From the NCBI RefSeq assembly GCF_024343675.1, contig NZ_RJUD01000023.1:1-56905 (forward strand): DNA of 56,905 bases, read 5' to 3'. How positions within the stretch are numbered: the stretch's first letter is position 1; every line of letters begins with the position of its first letter. The translations under genes and the position numbers were made by a program. Origin of the DNA: Lacihabitans sp. CS3-21 (GTDB taxonomy: Bacteria > Bacteroidota > Bacteroidia > Cytophagales > Spirosomataceae). Positions 44,023-52,730 of the stretch are shown one piece after another. The notes below the pieces were generated by a model. It was given only the letters and a program-made list of their open reading frames with translations, had not been told where the DNA came from and did not search any database.

Positions 44023-44646
44023 TTGTTGAAAATTTCCCTAGAAAATATTGGCAAGAAGTTCAAAAACGAATGGATTTTTCGAAATTTAAGTTTTGAATTT
44101 TACAAAAACGATCCAGTTGCTATTATAGGACCAAATGGTTCAGGGAAATCAACTTTAATGCAATCTCTGGCTGGTGCTATTCCCATAAATGAAGGAAAAG
44201 TTACTTTTGAAAACAACGAGCAAGTAATTCCTGAAGAAAAATGGCATGAATTACTTTCGTTTTCTGCACCTTATCTTGAGCTGATTGAGGAGTTTACACT
44301 TGCCGAATCTGTTAATTTTCATACTAAGTTTAAGCCATTTCAAGATCATATCAATACCTCTGAATTCTTGGAAATACTTGAATTGGAAAAACATAAAGAC
44401 AAATCTGTAAAGAATTTTTCATCTGGCATGCGTCAAAAACTGAAGCTGGGATTGGCTTTTTACAGTTTAAATGACATAATATTATTGGACGAACCGACCG
44501 CTAACCTTGACCAAAAAGGCTTCGAATGGTATTTGGAAAACGTAGAGAAAGTTCTAGAAAACAAAATCGTAATCGTTTCTTCAAACGAACCTAAGGAATA
44601 TACTTTTTGTAAAAACCACCTAAATATACTAAATTTCAAAAAATAA
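44023..44646 (+). CDS. Stand-alone ABC-type ATPase with non-canonical Q- and H-loops
   Basis: A compact ATPase of about 207 aa. Walker A is GPNGSGKSTL, the signature is FSSGMRQKLKLGLA, and Walker B with D-loop is IILLDEPTANLD, so nucleotide binding is expected. The Q-loop position reads SAPYLELIEEFT (no Gln) and the H-loop position reads VSSNEP (Asn instead of His). No permease gene is adjacent. The start is one of two TTG codons (44023 or 44026) right after lpxA; an ATG far upstream lies inside lpxA and is unlikely. It may power LPS or lipoprotein-related transport with a distant permease; this is inference. Confidence 0.82.
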   Translation: MLKISLENIGKKFKNEWIFRNLSFEFYKNDPVAIIGPNGSGKSTLMQSLAGAIPINEGKVTFENNEQVIPEEKWHELLSFSAPYLELIEEFTLAESVNFHTKFKPFQDHINTSEFLEILELEKHKDKSVKNFSSGMRQKLKLGLAFYSLNDIILLDEPTANLDQKGFEWYLENVEKVLENKIVIVSSNEPKEYTFCKNHLNILNFKK

Positions 44647-44656
44647 AGCTTTTGAA

Positions 44657-47600
44657 ATGGCTCTCGAGAGACGCTTCCTATTATTTTTTGTATTTTGGCT
44701 TGCTGGTCAATCGCCGGCATTTTCTTATATTTTTATAAAAAACCAAGGGCAATGGCCATCAGAAGTACTCTATCGTACATCTATTCCTTCGGGCCAACTT
44801 TGGGTAACTCAGAAAGGGCTGGTTTACCAACTTTATGAGGAAGAAAATTCACCCCATTACTCTTCCAGCAGACAAGGCAGAAAATCGTTTTCGTCGCAGA
44901 ATATTAGTTTGGAATTTAAAAATAATTGTCGTTTCTCAAAAAAAGAAGCGAATGCAAAACAAACTTTCAATTTTTTTATAGGTCAAAATCAAACAACATG
45001 GAAAACAAATGTCCCAGCATTTGAAGAAATTTACTTAGAAAATGTATTTGATGGTATTGACTTCAGAATGTACAGCACTGACCAATCGCTTAAATATGAA
45101 TACATTGTAAAACCAGGGGCGGATGCCAGCCAAATCAAATTCAAATACGATGGAGCCAATGAAACCTTTTTAAAAAAAAATGAACTGGTACTAAAAACCA
45201 ACTTCGGCCTAATTAAAGAATTTCAGCCATTTACCTATCAAAACCTCGACCAGCAAAAAAAGCCTATCAAGTCAGCATTCAAAATCTCAGATGACTATAT
45301 CTCATTCCAAATAGCCGATTACAACCACAATCAAGAACTAATCATAGATCCCGAACTGGTTTTTAGTACATATTCCGGTTCATTATCAGACAATTGGTCG
45401 CACACAGCCACATTTGATTCCAAAGGAAATACCTATGCCGCAGGAACGGTTTTTGGGGTAAACTTCCCCGTATCAATAAACGCATATCAGCCAAAATCAG
45501 GTGGAACGACCACCCAAAACGATGTGGGCTACAGGACCGACGTTGTAATTGTAAAATATTCAGAAGACGGAAGCAAAATTTTATACTCTACTTTTTTAGG
45601 TGGAAATGAATCTGAAGTTCCGCATAGTTTGATTGTTAATTCAAAAGATGAATTGGTTATTTTTGGAACAACATCCTCTGAAACATTTCCAACCACCAAT
45701 AATTCTTTCGATCACACCTTCAATGGTGGTACATTTTTGAACGGACCACCCGTCACATCCAACATTGCTTTTTTCTCAGGAACGGATATTTTTGTAACTG
45801 TACTTTCTGAAAATGGCGATCGGCTGTTAGGTTCCACATTCGTTGGAGGAAGTGAAAATGACGGTATTCATGATTTTAGAGCCTTAGAAATTCAAAACTA
45901 TGGTGATGAGTTTAGGGGAGAGGTGTATATAGATGCCTTAGACAACATCTACGTTGCAAGCGTAAGTACTTCTGCAAACTTTCCAGTCCAAGCGGCCATT
46001 CAAACTAAAAAATCGGCTTATGATGCCGTGGTTTTCAAACTCAATAAATATTGTAATCAACTGTTGTTCAGCACTTTTATTGGTGGCAACAATTACGATG
46101 CTGCCTACGGCATCAGAGTAGACAAATCCAACGCAATCTATGTTTGTGGAGTAACTTTGAGCAAAGATTTCCCAATTTCTAATCAGGCATTTAGGAAAAC
46201 TATGGGTGGCGATACCGAAGGATTCATCCTAAAAATAGAAAATCAAAAACTTGTTTCCTCAACTTATATTGGCACTTCAAAAGGCGACTTAACGCACCTC
46301 ATTGACCTCGACCTTGAAGGTAATGTCTACGTATTGGGTTCTACACTTGGGGAATATTCTGTGAGCAATGGAGTATATCAAAATACTAAAAGTGGGCAGT
46401 TTGTACAAGTTTTATCCAACAACCTAAGTAGTTCAAAGTTCTCGTCTATCTTTGGAACGGGTCGTGGATTCGGAACTGTGGATTTAGTACCAACTGCCTT
46501 TATGGTCAATGATTGTGGCAATATTTATGTGGCTGGCTGGGGTGGTAGAGTAAACTCCGAAAACGGTTACAATAAAAATAGCACCACCAAAGGACTTCCC
46601 ATAACAGAAAATGCCTTTAAAAAAACGACTTCAGGAAGTAATTATTACTTCGCAATCTTTGAAAAAGGCTTTAAATCATTGCTTTATGGAACCTTTTTTG
46701 GCTCAAATCCTCCAGCAAACGCCGATGAAGAACGCGGTGACCACCTAGATGGTGGAACCTGCCGTTTTGACAAAAACGGAACAATTTACCATTCGGCCTG
46801 CGTTTGCAAGGCCTTTGGATTTGTAGAATTTCCTCTTAAGAATGCCGTTGAATCCAATCACCGAAATGGCAACTGTAACATGGCTGCCTTTAAGTTTAAT
46901 TTGGATGCTCTCTCTGCAAGGTTTGATCTGAAAGATGGTACTAAAATCAATCCAACAGAAATATGTGCACCTACAAAAATAGATTTTGATAATAATACCA
47001 TCGGTGGAGAAACTTTTGAATGGTTTGTCAATAACGCCAAAGTATCTACAGGAGAAAATATAAATTATACTTTTACGGATGCTGGACAATACAAAATAAA
47101 GCTAGTTGCCTATAATAAAGTTACTTGCAAATCCGTAGATTCTACTTTTAGGACATTAAATGTAAAAGCTTTTCAATATAAGACCTCTAACGACACCACA
47201 GTGTGTCCTGGTGCTAGCGTATTAATGAAAGCCAGTGGTGGAAAATCTTATAAATGGAGTCCAAGTTTGTATTTTGAAAATTCAGCAAGCCCTGAAGTGA
47301 CTACCAAAGTGCAAAATACCCAGGTATTCACCGTTGAGATAAGCAATGAAGAATGCACCATAAAAAAAGACATAAAAGTAAATGTAGAAAACACCAAGAC
47401 CGATTTTGGGGCAACCAGCAATACCACTATTTGTAAGGGCAATAGTCTGAGCCTCAATGCGTCTGGCTTGGCGGACAAATTTGTTTGGTCGGGCGATGGG
47501 ATTTCAGATTCAACAAAAGCTAGCGTTAATATAATTCCCAACAAAACAGGAAATTACACTGTAAAAGCTTTTTATTCAGATGGTTGCACTCCCATAAAGA

Positions 47601-48100
47601 CAATAAAAGTGACCGTAGACGAAAGTGTAAAACTTGCCTTTGATTTTGAATATAAATTTGCTTGCCATAAACCTTCAGAGGTAGTTTTTAACAACAAAAG
47701 TACAGGAGCCCAAAGTTATGTTTGGCGAATTGGAGAAAATCTAGAGACCAACGACATTTCAACTTTCGGCTTAAGAAGTAATTCAAATACCCAATTAACA
47801 CTAAAAGGCTTAAGTGCTGCCGGATGTGCTTTTGAAACCTCCAGAAACTTAGATTTAAAATTCTATGATGGAATAATTCCGAACGTAATAACACCAAACA
47901 ATGACAAAAAAAATGATACTTTTGTAGTTGGATATCCTTCAAGTTCCTTACAAATTTTCAATGCGTGGGGAAAAAAGATATTCGAGGATTTCAACTATCA
48001 GAACGATTGGGGAAATAAAATAAATTCTGGAACGTATTATTATTTATTAACCATACCCGACGGTCAAGTCTGCAAAGGTTGGCTGGAGGTTTTAAATTAA
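44657..48100 (+). CDS. Large secreted SBBP-propeller/PKD protein with gliding-type T9SS C-terminal domain
   Basis: An 1147-aa surface or secreted protein. After a signal peptide (about 1-24) comes a DUF7948-type domain (FIKNQGQWPSEVLYR), then several SBBP-like propeller repeats (for example FSTYSGSLSDNWSH, YSTFLGGNESEVPHS, FSTFIGGNNYDAAYG, STYIGTSKGD), then PKD/Ig-like modules (about 770-1050). The end is a CHU_C/gliding-motility type B sorting domain (PNVITPNNDKKNDTF, FNAWGKKIFED, GTYYYLLTIPDGQ). This marks it as a T9SS client. It sits 10 bases after the ABC gene in the lpx operon. Confidence 0.9.
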   Translation: MALERRFLLFFVFWLAGQSPAFSYIFIKNQGQWPSEVLYRTSIPSGQLWVTQKGLVYQLYEEENSPHYSSSRQGRKSFSSQNISLEFKNNCRFSKKEANAKQTFNFFIGQNQTTWKTNVPAFEEIYLENVFDGIDFRMYSTDQSLKYEYIVKPGADASQIKFKYDGANETFLKKNELVLKTNFGLIKEFQPFTYQNLDQQKKPIKSAFKISDDYISFQIADYNHNQELIIDPELVFSTYSGSLSDNWSHTATFDSKGNTYAAGTVFGVNFPVSINAYQPKSGGTTTQNDVGYRTDVVIVKYSEDGSKILYSTFLGGNESEVPHSLIVNSKDELVIFGTTSSETFPTTNNSFDHTFNGGTFLNGPPVTSNIAFFSGTDIFVTVLSENGDRLLGSTFVGGSENDGIHDFRALEIQNYGDEFRGEVYIDALDNIYVASVSTSANFPVQAAIQTKKSAYDAVVFKLNKYCNQLLFSTFIGGNNYDAAYGIRVDKSNAIYVCGVTLSKDFPISNQAFRKTMGGDTEGFILKIENQKLVSSTYIGTSKGDLTHLIDLDLEGNVYVLGSTLGEYSVSNGVYQNTKSGQFVQVLSNNLSSSKFSSIFGTGRGFGTVDLVPTAFMVNDCGNIYVAGWGGRVNSENGYNKNSTTKGLPITENAFKKTTSGSNYYFAIFEKGFKSLLYGTFFGSNPPANADEERGDHLDGGTCRFDKNGTIYHSACVCKAFGFVEFPLKNAVESNHRNGNCNMAAFKFNLDALSARFDLKDGTKINPTEICAPTKIDFDNNTIGGETFEWFVNNAKVSTGENINYTFTDAGQYKIKLVAYNKVTCKSVDSTFRTLNVKAFQYKTSNDTTVCPGASVLMKASGGKSYKWSPSLYFENSASPEVTTKVQNTQVFTVEISNEECTIKKDIKVNVENTKTDFGATSNTTICKGNSLSLNASGLADKFVWSGDGISDSTKASVNIIPNKTGNYTVKAFYSDGCTPIKTIKVTVDESVKLAFDFEYKFACHKPSEVVFNNKSTGAQSYVWRIGENLETNDISTFGLRSNSNTQLTLKGLSAAGCAFETSRNLDLKFYDGIIPNVITPNNDKKNDTFVVGYPSSSLQIFNAWGKKIFEDFNYQNDWGNKINSGTYYYLLTIPDGQVCKGWLEVLN

Positions 48101-48108
48101 TCAACAAA

Positions 48109-48561
48109 ATGAAAAATTTATTTATCACCGTACTTTTTTTAAGTTTAAGCACTATCGCATTTGGACAGAAATATGATGCTTTTGGAAAGAAAATTAAGCC
48201 CAATGGATCAGCCTTGGCTGCATCTTTGAATGGAAAAAAAGATTTTGAAGCCAAAACAGTGAAAATTGAAGGAGAAGTGGAATCTGTTTGTCAAGCCGCT
48301 GGATGCTGGATGAAAATTAAAACTGCCGAAGGCCAAACTATGAGAGTGACTTTTAAAGATTATGGTTTTTTTGTTCCAAAAGATATTGCGGGTAAAAAAG
48401 TAATATTTGAAGGAATTCCTGCTGTAAAAACTACCAGTGTGGCTGAATTACAACATTATGCTGAAGATGCTGGAAAATCGAAAGAAGAAATTGCCAAGAT
48501 TAACAGTCCAAAAACAGAGTTAACTTTTGTGGCGGATGGTGTTTTGGTACCTAAAAATTAA
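48109..48561 (+). CDS. DUF4920 domain protein, exported
   Basis: A 150-aa protein with a signal peptide (about 1-20, ending AFGQ) and one DUF4920 domain of OB-fold character: VKIEGEVESVCQAAGCWMKI, then VTFKDYGFFVPKDIAGK and KTELTFVADGVLVPK. The conserved CQAAGCWM pair of cysteines could bind a metal or form a disulphide. The function is unknown. The ATG at 48109 is chosen for the signal peptide; it is 8 bases after the T9SS gene, and a strong terminator follows. Confidence 0.85.
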   Translation: MKNLFITVLFLSLSTIAFGQKYDAFGKKIKPNGSALAASLNGKKDFEAKTVKIEGEVESVCQAAGCWMKIKTAEGQTMRVTFKDYGFFVPKDIAGKKVIFEGIPAVKTTSVAELQHYAEDAGKSKEEIAKINSPKTELTFVADGVLVPKN

Positions 48562-48577
48562 GTTAAATAAGAACTCA

Positions 48578-48616
48578 AATAACCCATTCAGTGAACACTG
48601 AGTGGGTTATTTTTTT
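48578..48616 (+). terminator. Strong rho-independent terminator
   Basis: A 16-bp stem with one G-T pair (AATAACCCA... pairing with ...TGGGTTATT) ends in a seven-T run. It closes the long HD-lpx-DUF4920 operon. Confidence 0.93.
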
Positions 48617-48687
48617 GTTTTAACCCTAAAATAAACAATACTTTTGTAGATTTGTTAAAGAATCAAACCTTCTGTAAAAAACCTTAA

Positions 48688-49980
48688 ATGAAAAAACAAT
48701 ACACTTTGCTTAATCTGGCAGTTGCTCTGCTTATTGCCTTTACCTCTTTTTCCCAAAATTCCGAATTTATCTATGGCGATGCCTTGCCTGATGCCCCAGT
48801 TTTGTCGGCTCGAGGTACATATAAAGTTGGTGTAAAAACGCTAGAATTTACCAATAAAAATCAACTGGATATCTTAAAATCTAAGGGATCAGAATTGGCT
48901 TATTATGACAGAAAACTTAAGCTTGAAGTTTGGTACCCAGCAAATATAAACCCAAATGAGAAAGAAATGGTCGTATACGACGAAGTGATGGGTTCATCAA
49001 ATGACCCTAAAAGGCCAATTATTCCATTTTCATTTAATGGAAGAGCTTCAAAAGATGCAAAAGCCATTACTTCTGAGGGAAAATTCCCACTCATAATCGT
49101 ATCACACGGCTACTTAGGTTCGAGATTACTATTAACTTACTTAACCGAAAACTTGGCGTCTAAAGGCTATATTGTTGTGGCTATTGACCACATGGAATCA
49201 ACTTTTAGAGATGCTGCTGGTTTCCCCAGTACATTGCTAAATCGCTCAAAAGATATTCTTTTTGTGCTAAATCAAATGGCAGAAGTTGGTAAATCCAACG
49301 AGTTTCTCAAAGGGATAATCGATTCCGACAATACCGCTTTGATAGGATATTCTATGGGTGGATACGGCGTTCTGAATGTCGCCGGGGCTGGTTACAGTGA
49401 CAATTCTTTAAAATTATTTGGTGCTCTGACTGGTGGAAGTACCGCATTAGAGACAAGATTGGGTTCAAATGCAGCATATAATTCAAGTCTAGATCCTAGA
49501 ATAAAAGCAGTGGTGGCTTTTGCTCCATGGGGAATGGAACGCGGTGTTTGGGATGCTGAAAGTTTAAAAGGTCTGAAAATCCCCACCTTCTTTATTGCTG
49601 GAAGTCAGGACGATATTTCTGGATATGAAAAAGGCATTAAAGCCATATATAATGGTGTAGTAAATACCGACAGATATATGCTTACCTACATGAATGCTCG
49701 TCACAATGTAGCACCAAATCCACCGCCAGCAGAGTCTCTTAAACCTGGTTTACATATTGATGAGTATTATAGATATGCCGAACCTTCTTGGAACGAAAAA
49801 CGCATCAATAACATCAACCAACATTTTGTAACGGCATTTTTGGGTATTCATTTGAAGCAAAAAGATTTTGGTAAATACTTGAATTTACCCCAAGATTCCA
49901 ACACGAAAACTTGGGAAGGATTTAAACCTCGTTCGTCAGTTGGTTTGGAACTTTTGCATGCTTTGCCGGAAGGGAAGTAA
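48688..49980 (+). CDS. Secreted alpha/beta hydrolase (PAF-acetylhydrolase/dienelactone-hydrolase-like)
   Basis: A 430-aa exported hydrolase with a signal peptide (about 1-23, FTSFSQ end). The fold is visible as LEVWYPANI, LIIVSHGYLGSR (oxyanion strand), IVVAIDHMES, the nucleophile elbow IGYSMGGYGVLN (Ser near 226), acid region IPTFFIAGSQDD, and His in NARHNVAPNP. The arrangement matches platelet-activating-factor acetylhydrolase-like esterases. The substrate is unknown. Monocistronic, behind a terminator. Confidence 0.82.
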   Translation: MKKQYTLLNLAVALLIAFTSFSQNSEFIYGDALPDAPVLSARGTYKVGVKTLEFTNKNQLDILKSKGSELAYYDRKLKLEVWYPANINPNEKEMVVYDEVMGSSNDPKRPIIPFSFNGRASKDAKAITSEGKFPLIIVSHGYLGSRLLLTYLTENLASKGYIVVAIDHMESTFRDAAGFPSTLLNRSKDILFVLNQMAEVGKSNEFLKGIIDSDNTALIGYSMGGYGVLNVAGAGYSDNSLKLFGALTGGSTALETRLGSNAAYNSSLDPRIKAVVAFAPWGMERGVWDAESLKGLKIPTFFIAGSQDDISGYEKGIKAIYNGVVNTDRYMLTYMNARHNVAPNPPPAESLKPGLHIDEYYRYAEPSWNEKRINNINQHFVTAFLGIHLKQKDFGKYLNLPQDSNTKTWEGFKPRSSVGLELLHALPEGK

Positions 49981-50060
49981 GCATCCCAGATCTTGATGAA
50001 TATCTAAGTTTAGCTAACTCAGGCAGTCTTTTTTTTATAGTACTTTCTCAAATTTCCTAT

Positions 50061-50093
50061 TTTGTCAAATTGCGATAAGTTGGGTTACCTTTG
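50061..50093 (+). promoter_or_regulatory. Near-ideal Bacteroidota promoter
   Basis: TTTG (50061-50064), 21 bases, TACCTTTG (50086-50093). This is the best promoter match in the window, yet the next large gene starts 215 bases later. It directly precedes a short, apparently broken frame. Confidence 0.6.
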
Positions 50094-50098
50094 GAAAT

Positions 50099-50301
50099 AT
50101 GAAATACCAACGCTTTGTGTCTAAGGAAAACTTCTTGAATCTGTAAGTAACAGTGGCCTTTTAAAATTAGAAGTTCTTTATAGATCAAGGAAGAGCCCCA
50201 ACAGAAGGATGTCTAAAGTTTTTCAGAATAAGGTATTTATGTTTGGGTTACTCAATAAGCAGTATAGTGAATTTGCTTTTGAAATCATACATTTGTCTTG
50301 A
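50099..50301 (+). pseudogene. Candidate frameshifted small gene or leader before the TonB receptor
   Basis: The ATG at 50099, just behind a very good promoter, opens a 15-codon frame (MKYQRFVSKENFLNL, stop at 50144). One frame over, 58 codons are open from 50125 to a TGA at 50299-50301, including LESVSNSGLLKLEVLYRS and MSKVFQNKVFMFGLL. A single-base change would join the two into a protein of about 67 aa. No family is recognised. Alternatively it is an untranslated leader of the receptor gene, which starts 8 bases later. A further TATGTTTG box lies at 50238-50245. Confidence 0.25.
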
Positions 50302-50308
50302 GTTAATT

Positions 50309-52636
50309 ATGAAATTAAAAGTTTATCATTTAATATTTTTTGCTCTTTTTGTAGTACCGGGGTTTAGCCAGACTCCTACCCAAAATCTTCGTGGAAAAAT
50401 AATTGATAGGGAAACCCAGGTAGGTTTACCTGGTGTAAATGTCCATATTTTTCCTCTAAATCTCATTGTAAGTTCAAATCCAGACGGTTCATTTTCATTC
50501 CCTAAATTACCTATTGGACGATATTCGCTTCTTTTTTCTTTGGTAGGTTACGATAAATCTACCTTGGCCAACATTGAACTTGGAAGTGGAAAAGAAACTG
50601 TTTTGTCTGTAGAATTAACGGAGAGTGTGACGGCCTTAAACGACCTTGTGGTACACAAAGAAAATCTAAAAGACCAAACCATCAATGAAATGACCCTCGT
50701 CAGCGGAAGGCAATTTAGCATTCAAGAAAGCAATAGATATGCAGGTGGCTATGCTGATGCTTCCAGAATGGTTATGTCTTTCGCTGGTGTAACCTCCTCT
50801 GGCAACGATCAAAACAATGAAATTGTAATACGTGGAAACTCACCCAAAGGCTTACTTTGGAGAATTGAAGGAGTGGAAATACCGAATCCGAATCATTTCG
50901 GGGATGGCCAAGGTTCGACAAGCGGGATAATTAGCATGTTGAATAGTGCCAGTTTAGCAAATTCCGATTTTTTAACTGGAGCTTTTCCCTCAGAATATGG
51001 AAATGCTTTGTCTGGGGTTTTTGACTTGAAATTTAGACGAGGAAATAATCAAAAACATGAGTTCATGGCTCAACTGAGTGTAATAGGAATTGAAACTTCA
51101 GCCGAAGGCCCAATCAGTAAAAAAGGGGCTTCTTATCGATTTAACTTTAGATATTCAACCTTAGAATTGTTATTAAAATCTGGATTACTTAAGATAGAAA
51201 CTGGTGGGTTCAGCCCTGCGTACAGAGACATGAATTTTACGCTTAATTTTCCTACAAAAAAATTAGGCACATTTGCCTTGTGGGGTTTTGGTGGTTTAAA
51301 TCTCTCAGATGATAAAGACCTAAACTCGGTACAAAACAATCAAGGAAAAACAGGTGTAATAGGCCTGAGTAATACTTATTCGTTGGGCAAAAAAGGATAT
51401 TTATATTCGGTTTTGATGGCTTCAAGGGAAAGAGCCAAGGAATTTGAGGAAATTTTACTTTCCAACAAAAATTGGGTGGTGAACAAACAAAAATTGTTTC
51501 AATATGACAACCTCCGTTTTTCATCTTTTTACAATTACAAAATCAGTTCTAAAGCCAGTCTCCGAACGGGACTTGTCTTTAGCAATTTAGGTTACGAATT
51601 TGACGATAATCGCAGAGATAATTCACGGAATAGATTAGTGAATTTTCTGTTTGAAAATGATAATACGTTTTTTTTCCAAGCCTATTCCCAATTAAAATTT
51701 AACATTAATAGAAAAATCAGCTTTTCAGGAGGAATTCATTATAATAAGTTTTTGCTAAACAATAATCAAACTTTTGAACCTAGACTTGCTGCAAAATATC
51801 AAACAAATAGGAAAAATGCTTTTTCTGCTGGTTTTGGTTTGCACAGCCGCCTTGAGCCGATATCGGTCTATCTTCTGAAAAGGCGAAAAACAGGAGAAAT
51901 TTTCGAAAAACCAAATAAAAACCTAGGACTAACACGTGCTGCACATTATGTCGTGGGATATCATAGGGTATTAAATCCGAATTGGAATCTAAAAATTGAA
52001 GCTTATTACCAAAAGTTGTTTCAAATACCTATTGATACCAGCCAGAGGAGTTTGTTTTCCATACTCAATGCATCGGCTGGACTTATTGGTAACGTAATGA
52101 CCAACGAAGGTGAAGGTGAAAATAAAGGAATAGAGCTAACGTTAGAACGTTACTTTTACAATAACTATTATTTTATGTTCACAGGATCTTTATTCGATTC
52201 TAAGTTTTTAGCAAGGGACGGCAAATGGCGAAATACAGTTTTTAATAATACCTATGCGGGAAATATTCTCGGTGGGAAAGAATTTTCGGTCAGCAAACAA
52301 AAAAATAAATTCTTAGTTATAAATAGCCGTCTGATATGGAGGGGTGGAAATAGGTATATTCCAATAAATTTGGCTGAATCAATAAAAAGAAATACCACAG
52401 TGAATGATGTTACAAAAGCATTTGAACCTAGGCTGCCCGATTATTGGAGAATAGATATGGGATTGGCATTAAAGATTAATCTAAAAAAAGCAACTTGGGC
52501 TTTGAGTGCTGATATACAAAACTTAACAAACCGAAAAAATATAATCCAAGAACGATACAATTCCATCACCAATAACATACTTTACAATTATGCATTGCCT
52601 TTGCTACCAATTTTTAGTTTTAAAGTAGATTTTTAA
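50309..52636 (+). CDS. TonB-dependent receptor with carboxypeptidase-regulatory N-terminal domain
   Basis: A 775-aa outer-membrane receptor. The signal peptide covers about 1-20 (VVPGFSQ end). A CarboxypepD_reg-like domain (about 26-110: LRGKIIDRETQVGLPGVNV) precedes the plug (SNRYAGGYADASRMV, NEIVIRGNSPKGLLWRIEG), and the rest is a 22-strand barrel ending in LPLLPIFSFKVDF with the terminal Phe. It imports a ligand with TonB energy. No SusD partner or ligand hint is adjacent. The ATG at 50309 is chosen for the signal peptide. Confidence 0.9.
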   Translation: MKLKVYHLIFFALFVVPGFSQTPTQNLRGKIIDRETQVGLPGVNVHIFPLNLIVSSNPDGSFSFPKLPIGRYSLLFSLVGYDKSTLANIELGSGKETVLSVELTESVTALNDLVVHKENLKDQTINEMTLVSGRQFSIQESNRYAGGYADASRMVMSFAGVTSSGNDQNNEIVIRGNSPKGLLWRIEGVEIPNPNHFGDGQGSTSGIISMLNSASLANSDFLTGAFPSEYGNALSGVFDLKFRRGNNQKHEFMAQLSVIGIETSAEGPISKKGASYRFNFRYSTLELLLKSGLLKIETGGFSPAYRDMNFTLNFPTKKLGTFALWGFGGLNLSDDKDLNSVQNNQGKTGVIGLSNTYSLGKKGYLYSVLMASRERAKEFEEILLSNKNWVVNKQKLFQYDNLRFSSFYNYKISSKASLRTGLVFSNLGYEFDDNRRDNSRNRLVNFLFENDNTFFFQAYSQLKFNINRKISFSGGIHYNKFLLNNNQTFEPRLAAKYQTNRKNAFSAGFGLHSRLEPISVYLLKRRKTGEIFEKPNKNLGLTRAAHYVVGYHRVLNPNWNLKIEAYYQKLFQIPIDTSQRSLFSILNASAGLIGNVMTNEGEGENKGIELTLERYFYNNYYFMFTGSLFDSKFLARDGKWRNTVFNNTYAGNILGGKEFSVSKQKNKFLVINSRLIWRGGNRYIPINLAESIKRNTTVNDVTKAFEPRLPDYWRIDMGLALKINLKKATWALSADIQNLTNRKNIIQERYNSITNNILYNYALPLLPIFSFKVDF

Positions 52637-52730
52637 AGTAGTTTATTTTACAGGGCAGTCAGATACCGAAAGTCATTAATAACTCGTAAGAGAAACGTTC
52701 AAAGTGTTAATTATTCGAGGATTTAAATCT

